DNA from: Capra hircus
Taxonomy: Eukaryota > Chordata > Mammalia > Artiodactyla > Bovidae
Reading direction: 5' to 3'
Assembly (NCBI RefSeq): GCF_001704415.2
Contig: NC_030814.1
Location: 72,533,121 to 72,597,120 of the forward strand
DNA length: 64,000 nucleotides
The position numbers and the translations under genes are program-made. Below are positions 11,201-23,200 of the stretch, piece after piece; position 1 is the stretch's first letter; each line of letters starts with the position of its first letter. The notes under the pieces are model-generated. The model was not told where the DNA came from, did not search any database, and worked only from the letters and a program-made list of their open reading frames with translations.

Positions 11201-14200
11201 GAAAGCAATCACGGCCCCGTCCTTAGCGATGAAATCCACTTGAAGGATGGAGAACAGGATGGCCGCGTTGTTCCCTGAGTCGTCATCTCTGGCCTGGGAG
11301 CAAGACGGAGTGAACAAACTCTGGCAGCTGGGCCAGGCCAGGCACCCCTCCATCTCCAGCAGGAATCTGAAGCTAGGGTAGCCTGGGAGCCTGGCCCCAC
11401 CATGACCTCTATTGGCCTTCCCCAGGCCACTGACCAAATGCTTTAAACAAACAGTGTTTGAACATGTCCCTGCTTCAACTCAATAGGTCACTGCCCAAGT
11501 CTCTCCTGGGTAGAAGGTCACCCTGGGAAGGTCCCTCCTCTCACTTCCATACACGCACAAGCCTAGGGACACTCACTTGTCCTGAGCACCTACTGTGTAC
11601 CAAGCACCTTCCCCCAGACCCCTCCTTTCAGTGCTTGCTAACAGGAGTATGAATTCCCCCAGCGGACCATGAAATGAGGCATTTTTATTCACTCTAGTGC
11701 CTTTTGGAGAAGAATACAACCAACACATAGAGCTGTGAGGCCACTGATGTCACTGTTCAGGATGAGGCTAAAGCTGGTGTTGATGTTTCAAAAGGGAGTT
11801 GATTTAAAGAAAATTGCTCAAAGCCAGGGCCACACTCCTGACGCTGGAATGAACGTCTTTAGCCAGGGCTGAAGATTGGAAAACTGATCATTTGAGCCTA
11901 GAAAGAACCTAGAGAGGAAGAATTGCATGCGTGCTAAGTGGCTTCAGTCGTGTCCAACTCTCTGCGACCCCATGGTAGCCTGCCAGGCTCCTCTGTCCAT
12001 GGGATTCTCCAGGCAAGAATACTGGAATGGGTTGCCATGCCCTCCTCCAGGAGATCTTCCCAACCCAGGGATCAAACCCACATCTTTATGTCTCCTGCAT
12101 TGGCAGGCGGGTTCTTTACCACTAGCGCCACCAGGGAAGCCCCAGAAAGGGAGAATTACTATTCCCCTTTTATGGGAGGACACTGGGGTTCTGACAGAGA
12201 CCTATCTTCCCCAGGGCACATTCGGCTGTAAGTGGGGAGGGCCAGACCCATCCATCTCCACACCCATGCCCTTTCCATAACTCAAGGAGGGCCACCCACA
12301 TATAAAACGCCTGAACCCTAAGGAGTTACTGTCAAGGGCTGACAGCTTCTTGTCTGTAAGGGAAAGTGAGTTCCAAAAAGGCACAGAAGCTCCCCAGCTC
12401 AGTTAAAAGGCCTGGCCAGGCCCAGGCCCCAGGGCTGTGGGGGAGACCTCAGCCCCTACCCACTGCGGGCACAGCCACCACCCTCTAATATAAACATATC
12501 CACTGCCATAAAAATTGAAAGCATTTTTGCAGCTTGCTCTGGAAATTATTTAATATGAGGAACTTGTTTAATTTTCAGTTATTGTGATTTCTCTATAACA
12601 GTCCAGAATTCTGAAGAAAAACACTGCAAGTGGTTTTTAAGGTCATGAATTTTTTATAAATACCACATTTAACAATTAATGGAGTTTAATGATATCAATT
12701 AAGCAGGTGCTTCATTTCCATTCCAGAGAGTTAATACATTTTCTTTCTAGTGTTAAAACATTTGGAGGATGGCTGAAAGACCTAAAGGCCTGGGCCCTGT
12801 GTCTCCTGGGGCTAATGTGACTGACTAAGGCTGAAGCCAAGGACTTACCCGGACAGACGCCACCTGCTGGTTGGGCAATACGAGTTCTGGGATAATCACT
12901 GCAAGTGTAGACGGGAAGAGGTCAGTGGCATCAGGGCCAGTGCCCCCTTGGCCAACTGCTGACCATAATAAGCCCAGTTCAGGGCTCATCCCTTCAAACC
13001 TGCCCTTGAGCTCTGCCAGACCCCCACTACAGTTACCCCTGAGCCACTAGTTAGCAGGTACTCCACCTCCCATTGGAGAAGGAAATGGCAACCCACTCCA
13101 GTGTTCTTGCCTGGAGAAGAACAGGGATGGGGGAGCCTGGTGGGCTGCCGTCTACGGGGTCGCACAGAGTCGGACACAACTGAAGCAACTTAGCAGCAGC
13201 AGCAGCAGCCACCTCCCATTGTGCAGATGTGGAAACTGAGGCCCAGAGAAGGAGGGCCGGGCCCAGGGTCAGATGTGAGTTGGGACAGAGATAGAGTGAA
13301 AACTCAGGTCTCTCCTCCTGTTGAATCCCTGAGAGAGAGGCAGGGCTGGAGGTCTTCCTCCCTTTTCAGGGGCACACCTGGGGGTCTGAGCAGCATCTGT
13401 GGGAGCTGCCCAAAGGTAGTTCTGGCAGAGTACAGGGGAGGAAGGGGCTTGCAGCTTACCAAAAGTCTTATCCTCAGGCAGAAAGTAAGGCGCGTTGTCA
13501 TTCACATCCTCGATGGTGATGGGGAGGCTTCCTAGAGGGAAAAGATTGGCTGGCTGCGGTCTCTAAGTAAGGCTTGACCCACAAAGCCTGGTCCTCAGGC
13601 TTGTTCCCAGCAGTCTCCCTACCATGCATCTCCCATGCTCAGGCCGCTCCCCTACTAACTCAGCCTCCTCTGGCCTGTGTAGGAGGGAGCATCCTCCCCA
13701 GACCTCAGAGAGGATAAGCAACTTGTCCAAAGTCACACAGTGAGGCCACTGGGCCAGGACTGAGCCCAGCCCAGGTATGTGCCACCTGGCCGCAGCATTA
13801 TTCTGACCCTGCTTAGCTGTGCGAGCTAGATTATTGAACTGCACACTCTGTACCTGTTTCCTCATCTATAAAATTGTCTAGGGCTCAATCACCACATGGA
13901 TTGTGCGGCAGTAAAACGGCGAAATGCTCGCAGGTGCCTAGCGTAGGCTGGGCTGTAGCAAGGGTTCAGCGTATGCTGGCTGTTGATGTGACTGTCATTG
14001 CTGCTGCTGCTGCTGCTGCTGCTAAGTCGCTTCAGTCGTGTCCGACTCTGTGCGACCCCATAGACGGCAGCCCACCAGGCTCCCCCATCCCTGGGATTCC
14101 CCAGGCAAGACCACTGGAGTGGGTTGCCATTTCCTTCTCCAATGCATAAAAGTGAAAGTGAAGTCGCTCAGTTGCGTCTGACACTCCGCGACCCCATGGA

Positions 14201-17200
14201 CTGCAGCCCACCAGGCTCCTCCATCCTTGGGATTCTCCACGCAAGAGTACTGGAGTGGGTCGCCATCACCTTCTGTGTCAGAGATGGGACTTGAGCACAC
14301 ACGTGGCTCTGAAGCGTCTCTTTACACTGCCTCTCAGCATCACAGCATTAAGTGCTAAAGTCCCTTGGACAACAAGGAGATCAAACCAATTGATCTCAAA
14401 GGAAATCAACCCTGAATACTCGTTGGAAGGACTAATGCTGAAGCTGAAGCTCCAGTATTTTGTTCATCTGATGCGAACAGCCAACTCATTAGAAAAGACC
14501 CTGATGCTGGGAAAGATTGAAGGCAGGAGGAGAAGAGGGAGTCAGAGGATGAGATGGCTGGATGGCATCACCAATGCAATGGACATGAACTTGGGCAAAT
14601 TTGGGGAGATGGTTAGAGAGAGGGAGGCCTGGCATGCTGCAGTTCATGGGGTGGCAAAGAGTCAGACACGACTGGGCAACTGCACAATAGCATGCCAAGC
14701 ACTGCACTCAATGCCTTCCATACATGTTCTCAGGTACTCTTCACAGGCGACCTACTACCCAGCTCCACTTGACCGATGGGGCAACTCAAGCTCAGGGCAG
14801 GGTCGTGACTCTCCCAGGGGCACAGCTCATCGGGGCTGGAGCCAGGATTGAACCCAGACCTTACAAATTCCAGTTCTTCCCCACAGCCCCTGTGTTGCAG
14901 CCTGCTGAGCCCTGCAGGCCAGGCTGCCTCACCATTGTCACTGTAGGCCTGGAAGCGGGGGTCTGTTGTGAGGTCATAGGCCCGCACGACCAGCGTGACC
15001 AAGTCACAGGCCTCATAGTCGACGGCCTCGCTCTGGTTGATGAACACCGAGCCGTTGGCCAGCACAGAGAACCAGCCGTGGCACAGGCTGCCCACGTCAA
15101 CTCCAGCCTTGGTGCAGATGACATTCACAAGCTGTACCTCCACCTGGGACATGGTATCCCTGTCCTGGGCCACCACATTGCCCAGGATGCCGTGCTGTGA
15201 GCCATTCTCGGCCACCCGGATGCCCTGGAGCGAGGCTGAGTCCAGGGTGGGGGGCATGTCATTCACGTCCTCCACAGCCACAAGCACTTCTGCTGTAGTC
15301 TCATGCCCCTGGGCGTCCACGTTCTCCGCGCTCACGATCAGACTGAAGGAGGCCTGTGTCTCATAGTCCAGGCTCACATCCGAGGGCAACGAGAGGCGGC
15401 CTGCTGCCTGCCCAGACCCCAGCACCGAGCCTCGGACCATGAAGTTGTTGGCGCCGCTCCCTGACAGGCTGAAGCTGATGCGGTTGTTGGCTTCCGTCTG
15501 GTCTGCATCCCAGGCCTCCACCACGCCCACCTGCACTTCTGTGGATGAGGGGCAGAGTGCAGAGAGACGCCCAGCCCGGCAGCCACCGGGGGCATCCTCC
15601 GTCCTCACCCGCTTTGGGGGCCTTAGGCCTGCCCTTGACTTACCCAGGGAGCCCCAGGGAGGACTTACCTGGGTCTCTCTCCCTCACCCAGAAGGAATAT
15701 CTGGACTGGTTGAAGATGGGCAGATTATCATTGATGTCCTGCAGACAGAGGCAGTTCTGAGCCCAGGGAACTCAGGCCCCCAGGTTGGGCCTCCCCAGAC
15801 ACAGCCTGAGAAGCCAATATTTCCCCTGACCTGCAGCCCATTCTCTCTGTCCATCTCCTCAGACAGCGCTGCCCACTTCAGAGATGATTAAACAGACTTC
15901 AGGAGAACAGAGCTAGCCCAGACCCCGCCCCCGCGGGGCTCCGAGGTCCGTGGCGGGCCCTCTGAAGTTGGTGCACACTTTGTTTCCCTGTCCACCACTC
16001 ACAGCTGTCTCAGACCCTGCTCTCCAGAAGGATGGTTCTGCATCCCCACCTGTGTCCCTGCCTGGCCCAGCTTCACTCCCCATCTCTCGGATTTGCTGTG
16101 TTGGTCCCAATACCACCGTGATCCCACAAATGCCCAAGTTTTTCCTGGTCCCCTCCTTCCTCCTGTCCCTCCTACCCTTGGTTGGCCCCACCACACTTGC
16201 TCTGAGCTCAGGTGGGGAGGCGCTGGGGGCATATGCCAGGGCTGGACCTGGTCCTGCCCTCGGATGCCCACTGCATTCTGTTCTCGCCTTCCCTTCCCAG
16301 TGGCCTCTCCCATGCAGAGTGCTGCCTCCGTGTGACAGCGTCAGGCCAACTCCGCCTGCACCTCCTCCCCTGACGCTGGTATGCTGAGTGCTCTTGGCTC
16401 TCCGGGTCCTTCCCCAGGGCAGCCCATGGACTTCTGCTTTCAGCTTTTACTAAACGGTAGGAACATCTTTGAAAACCAGAGCCCTCTCCTTCTTAACCAG
16501 ACGGAATTTCTGATGGAGATTTCCCAGAGATGACATCACTGTCCCATGTCTGTCCCATGGCTGTTGTTGGTGTCTGGCTGGTCATTGTCGTGAGCCTGGG
16601 CAGGTAGGCAGGGTTGGGATGCCTGCCATGAGGTGCTTGCCCACCCATGGGCCTCCACCTCTTAAAATCAGAAGGATGTCCATGGCCAGCTGCCTTCTCA
16701 AGGTCGTCTTCACAGGTGGAGCTACGAGCACAGCTCCAAGTTCAACCCGGCTCCACCTCTTCCTCGTGGTGTGACTCTGACCTCTCTGGGCCTCAGTGTC
16801 TTCATCTGCAGATTGGGGTTGTCATCCCTACTCACAGGGCTCATGGGTGTGACAGAAGCTTGATGGCTCAAGAAAGGCAGTTTTGCTTTTTTTCCTTCTT
16901 TGTGGCCTATTCTCCCCCAACCCCAAAGACAGCTGGTGAGTCCTCACCTGGCTTCCGTTCCTGTTTTCCTTGATGTCTCATTCTGATCCTTGTAGGAAAG
17001 TGTCACATCCCAACCCAGTGGGAAACAGGGCTGCTGTGTGCAGGGGCACAGGCTGTGCACTGCAAAACCCATGGGGGCGCCAACTACGTCACGGACATGA
17101 GGTGCTTGTGAGGGGACAGCAGCCTCAGAACCAGACAGACTGGATTCAAAGCCCCATTCTGTGACCCAGGCAAGCTACTGAACCTCTGTGCGCCTTAGTT

Positions 17201-20200
17201 TTTTGATCAACATGACGGAGCTAACCCCCTCTGCCTCGCAAGGCCAGGTGTGCACTGAGTGGTTTCTCCAGGCCGGGCATTCTTTGCAACACTGTCCATT
17301 TATTAACTCATATTATTTTCATCCCCATTTTACAGATGAGGAACTTGAGGACACAGGGAGGCTCACTGATTGCCTAAGGTTACACAACCAATGAGCCAGG
17401 ACTCTAACCCATCAGCTCGGCTCCAGAACTCTTTTACCCACCATATTCAGTTCAGTTCAGTTCAGTTCAGTCGCTCAGTTGTGTCCGACTCTTTGCAACC
17501 CCATGAATCACAGCACGCCATATTGCAAGGGCAGAAATGTGATTTGAGTGGGCAGGAGGGAGAACAGGCCACCTTCTCGGTAGCCTCCCAATACGGGGTT
17601 CATCCCAAACCCCGTCCCTGGCTGAGCCGGGCCTTACCTCCACGGTGATGGTGACGCTGACAGTGGTCCAGAGGGCAGGTTCGCCAGAGTCAGACACGTT
17701 CACGCTCAGCACTATGCGGCCCCCCAGAGTGGGGTTGATGGCCTCTCGGTCCAAGGGCCCCAGGTTTCTGAGGATGCCTTTGTCGGGGTCCACTGAGAAG
17801 TTGCGGCTGTAGGGGCTGGGCAGGAGGCTGAAGTGCAGCAGGCTGTTGTTGGTGTCTGGCTGGTCATTGTCGTGAGCCTGGGCAGGTAGGCAGGGTTGGG
17901 ATGCCTGCCATGAGGTGCTTGCCCACCCATGGGCCTCCACCTCTTAAAATCAGAAGGATGCTCCCCAATTCCCAGCCCCTGTCTCCCAGCTAAGAGGACA
18001 GGACCAACAAGAGCTTGCAAGTGCTTCTGAGGTCTTAAACACTGAGGTCATTCCTTCATCCCACACATGTTTACCTACCACATGCCCAGCCCTGTTCTAG
18101 GAACTGGGACTAGAGCTGTGATCAAGACAATTCCCATATGGAGCTGATATTCTAGTGAGGTGAGAGGTATGGGGCAATATACTACAGATAGTCAAAAGTA
18201 AAAATAAACCAACAGAAATAAGTGTAAGGGAATTCTGTGGTGGCCTGGTGGTTACGATTCTGGACTTTGCCTCCTGGAGCCCAGATTCAGTCCCTGGCCG
18301 GGGGAGGGGGTGGGGGGTGGGGGGTGGGGGTGGGGAGGAAGGGAGGGACTGAGATCCCACAGGCCACGTGGTGCAGCCAAAAACAGTAAGTGTGAAGTCC
18401 AACAATATTCTGATTCATCATGACTACTTCGGTGCTTTTTTTTTTTTTTTTTAAGTAGCTGAAATTCTTCACCCAATCTGTGTGTTGTGTGTATTCCTGT
18501 CCTGCCAGGCTCCTGAGCACACGCTTGTTGTGCCTTTAGGGTGACTGGGCACAGAGAGCCCAAGAGGCTCTCGCCTGCCATCAGGGCTTTGCGCACACAC
18601 ACAGATGCCTTCTACACCGTGTCTGCTTGACTCCAGGTCAGGTTGGTCCCTCCGCTGGGCTTCCCCAGCCCTGTGCCACCTTGCATACAGCACAAGTGAC
18701 ACCCTTGCAGAATGGCTGCCACCCTCCCTGGAAGCTGGAATTATGGTGAATTCATCTCGGAGGACCCAGGGCTCAGCAAAGGGCCTGTTGCATGTAGGTG
18801 CTGAGCAAATGTGGCTTTGAATCCAGAGCTGGGCTAGTCTGACTCGGACCCAATTCTTTCATCTCCTCCCTGCACACCGCCACCTTCAGCTCTTTTTGTT
18901 TCAGATCTGTTGGGATCTCGTTTATGAAATGAAAAACTCTGGTTGTTCATCCCTCAGCACTCTGAACTCAGGCCGGCTGATTCACCAAGCACTTCTCAGG
19001 GCTGAAACCAGGCACTGTGGTTCCAGCAGCATATCTGAGATGCTCTGGCCCCAAAGAGTTCTCAGACCAGCGTCAGAAGCATTGAGGTGCATGGAGAAAG
19101 ACCCAGGTTTCAGCACTGCCACTGGCTGGCCGTATAACCACAGAAAAGTCACTTAACCTCTTTAAGCCTGTTTTCTCCTTCTGTGAAATGGGGACCATTA
19201 CAACAGCTACTTCACAAGGTTGTCAAGAGTTCAGGAAACCACAAGCCCCAGAAAGGCGGGAGGGCCCCGTGGCCACGTGACTGTCATTCTGAAGATTTTG
19301 TTTCCTGCTTCTCACAAGACCTCCTTATAGATGATTCAGTGCAGGAGCTTCTCCCCAGCCTTCCTCTGGAGCCAACAGTTGGTTCTTATCTCCTCGTCTC
19401 TGAGAATCTGGCCACTGGTCTCATTTCCATTTTTGCTCTGGCCATTATGAAGCTGAGAACTGAGTTTTCAGCCCTCTCCTAGCAATTGTATGGCTTCGGG
19501 TTTAACCCTACCTTTGTGCTTATACCGCCTGGTGGCTCAGATGGTAAAGAATCTCCCTGTGATGCAGGAGACCTGGGTTCAATCCCTGGGTCAGGAAGAT
19601 CCCATGGAGAAGGGAATGGCAACCCATTCCAGTATTCTTTCCTGGAGAATTCCAGGGATAGAGGAGCCTGACAGGCTACAGTCTATGAGGTCACATAGAG
19701 TTGGACAGGATTTGTGTTTATTTTCTCTTTTTCTTCATTTCTTTTATGATACTTTTAAATCTAAGCCTCCCAAATCCTTTTTGGAGTGAGGCTGGGACCT
19801 GCATTTTAAAGAGCAGTGTGGTTTTTGAGGGCTCGCTCTGTGCTAGCCGGCACTTTATATCCTTTATGACCCTGGGAATAAGTTCTATGATTGACCTTAT
19901 TTTCCAAAGGAGAAATGGAGGCCCAGAGAGACTGGAGTGACTTTCTCAGGGCCACACAACAGAGCCCAGATTCCAGCACAGGGCCAGCATGGCAACAGAG
20001 CCAGGCTTGGTGCCCTGGGCCTGTTCCCTCCACCCCCCACTAGTTTCAGGCCAGCTCGCACCTGGATGGCCACGGAGACATTTCCCTCCTCCTCCTGGAC
20101 AAAGATGTTGTAGGAGCCGCTGACCACAGGACTGTTATCATTGACGTCTAGCACGTGGATCTGTAGCGTGGTCGAGGACGACAGGTTCCCGCCGTCCGTG

Positions 20201-23200
20201 GCCTGCAGCGTGAGGTAGTACACGGCCTGCTTCTCCCGGTCCAGCTGCTCGCGGTTTCTCACCGTCACCTTCCCCGAGTCTGGATCCACTGCAAAGATGT
20301 CCACCCTGTGGCCAGATGGAGCGAAAAAAGATACAGGATGCCCACTTCAATTTGAATTTCAGATAAACAATGAAAAGTATTTTAGGACGTCCCGTGGAAT
20401 ATTTGCAACTTACTTATACAACCAAAAAAAATGAATAATTTATTTATCTGAAATTGAAATGTAACTGGGTACCCTATATTTTATCTGGCTCCTCTAGCCC
20501 CACTGTGAGGCAGAGAGGCGAACCTGGGTCCCCCTTACCACCTGCCCCGCTCCCATCAGAGACGTTACCCGTTCCCTGGAAGCAGGCTGTAGGTGACGCG
20601 GCCCCCCTCTCCTGTGTCGGGATCGGAGGCCTGTGAGGCAGAGAGACAGGTAATGGGACACTGAGTGGAAGCCATGCCCTCGCTACCGACCATGCAGTTG
20701 ATGAGGACAGGGCAGGCTTGCTTCCTGAGCCGAAGGGAGAATCCCCTGACGCACTCAGACTGACACGCTCACCCTTGCACACTCACATGTACATGCACGC
20801 TTGCTGGGATCCGATGACCCCAGATGACGCAGAGACTCTGGCAGGGACAGCCCCAGGCCTGCCCATCTCCACGTCTCTCCCAGCCCAGTCCAGCCCTGTC
20901 CCCTGTCACTCACGCGGATGCTGTCGGTGACCACAGAGCCGACAGCACTGTGCTCGAAGACGCTGAGGTTGTACATGCTGAGGGGGAACGTGGGCCTGTG
21001 GTCATTGGTGTCTCGAAGGTGGATGGTCACTGAGGCGACAGAGGCGTTCCCGCTGACAGAGTCAGTGGCTGTGACCTAAGCACAGAGGCAGAGGCAGCTT
21101 CATGGGGATGGGAGCGCCCCATGGCTGGCCCCCCACCCGGGCCGCCAAGCACCGCTCACCTGCACCAGCATCACCGACTGCCTCTCGTGGTCCACCAGCG
21201 ACGGTTCCCTCACCAGCACCTGCACATCCACTGAGCCCACTGCCCGCTGCGGGGAGACGCTGAAGGCTTCAGCATCTGGGCCCCCCAGGGTCAGCAGGAA
21301 GGTGCCGTTGTTGCCCTGTAGAGGTGGGCTGTAAGTAGGGACCCCAGTCCTGCAGTGTACCCACCTGCATCTTTCTCCCAATCCCTGGCCACAGGCCCCG
21401 GGAGGGTGGACTGGTCATTCCTGTAGACGTGGGATCATCAGAAGACTTCCCTGAGGCACTGTGGGCCCCAGCCTGGGCTGCAGAGCCTGGACACACACCG
21501 CTCACTCCCTTTGAGTCTTCCATACCAGCCACCCTCCACCATGCACTCCAACCCCAAACACCATCGGTGCCCAACATCGGCCCATTACACACACGCCCCT
21601 TCTACTCTGTAGCCTCTCCACTTAATGCCGACCATAAACTCCACACACCACCCAACCACCACCACCACCCCAAATCATCCTCCACTCAACATTTTGTATC
21701 AACTCATTGTCACTACCACTGTTGTTATTCAGCGTTCAGTACTACCCAAATCATCCACCACTTAGTACCAACCTCTCTCAAGAATACCTTCCAATTTGAC
21801 ACCCATTTAGAAGCGTCTGTGCTCAACACCTCCCACATCCCCCAATATCCAATACCAGCTCCCCTCAACTTCACCATCTACCCGTCCACTACCCTCTACA
21901 CAACACCTCTACAAAGTGACATTCCACCCAACCTTACCCAGAGTCCTGCCTTTCTACTCCCCACCACTGAGCTCCGCCCTGAACACAAGACCTCCCACCA
22001 GCTCAGCATCACTCAGCAGTTCCAGTGTCACTCAAACTCTGATCATCACCACCACCCGTGGCCGGCACCACTGTCGCTCACTGCGACACTGTGTACCACG
22101 GTCGGTGCTCTGCTGGCCACTCTCCACTTCCCCTCCCCAGCGACTCCCCATCATCACTTCCGCCCACCCTGCCTATGATCTGGGTGCACCTACCTTGTCT
22201 GGGTCGTAGACCACCATGGCGAGGTCCTCAATGGGGATGCGCGTGGAGGCGTGCTCATCCACGTAGCCAGTGAAGTTGGCTTGAGTCTCGTCGGGAGTGA
22301 AGGCGCAGTCTTGGAGGCTGCAGTTGTAAAACTCAGGTACGTGGTCATTGACGTCCGTCACTCTCAGCGTGACCCATATGCTTGCCTTGGCCTCCTGCCC
22401 GTGGATGTTGGGGTGCATCTCGGTGGCCTGAGAGCAGAGTTGAAGCCAGAAGGCAGAGGTCAGAGAACCAGCATCCCGAAAGAGCTGAGATCAAAGATCA
22501 AAGTGGGGGTGCAGAGAGTGGGGGTGCAGAGAATGGGGGTGAAAAGGGGGCAGTGGCCCCCTCACTCACCGTGACCTGCACTTGCACTTCCTCATCCTCC
22601 TCCAGCAGTTGCTCTCTGTCGAGGGGACTGTTGACTGTGATCACCCCATCTTGCTTGCCAATATCAAACCAGCCAGGCCTTGTGGAATCTGGGAAGAGGC
22701 AGCAGGAACAGCTCCTTCCGGTGGCTCTGAAGGAGCCCCCACCCCTCCGCTTGCCCAGCGCCAGCCTGGGGACACCCAGTTCTCACTGGAGATGCTGTAG
22801 ATCACAGGGTCATTGATGCCTCTGTCACCATCCATGGCCTCCACCTTCAGCACCGAGGTTCCCTGCAGGGAGGCACAGTCGGGAGCCAGGCCCTGTCCCT
22901 ACCTCTCAGCTCCCCCCAGGCCCTCCCCCAGGCGCCCAGCATACCTGGGGTGCATCCTCAGCCACGGAGGCTGAGTAAAACTCCCGAACAAACTGGGGGT
23001 CCAGGTCTGGCTTGTCGATTACAGAGATGGACACGAAGACAGATGAGGAGCACTGGAAGACGGTGCGATTGTTGTACAGGCCGCCCGAGTCCTGCAGGGA
23101 GATGGGTCTCCGTGAATCTGGGCCTCGGGTCCCCATGCCCCCGGCCCCCTCCAGCGCCCCCACTCACACAGGCCTTCAGCTCCAGCTGGTAGAAGGAACT

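Noticed and set aside
13998..14020. (TGC)n and (AGC)n runs as possible polyglutamine or expansion loci
   Set aside because: They are the ordinary tails of Bov-A2 SINEs and lie in introns or intergenic DNA.
14730..14932. Extension of the exon 18 reading frame beyond its donor
   Set aside because: The GTGAGG donor and the match to the protein family end at 14933. The rest reads into a MIR remnant.
21429..22178. 249-residue + strand ORF, His/Thr/Pro-rich
   Set aside because: It lies in a G-poor low-complexity tract within a CDHR2 intron. Lack of stops follows from base composition, and no domain is visible.
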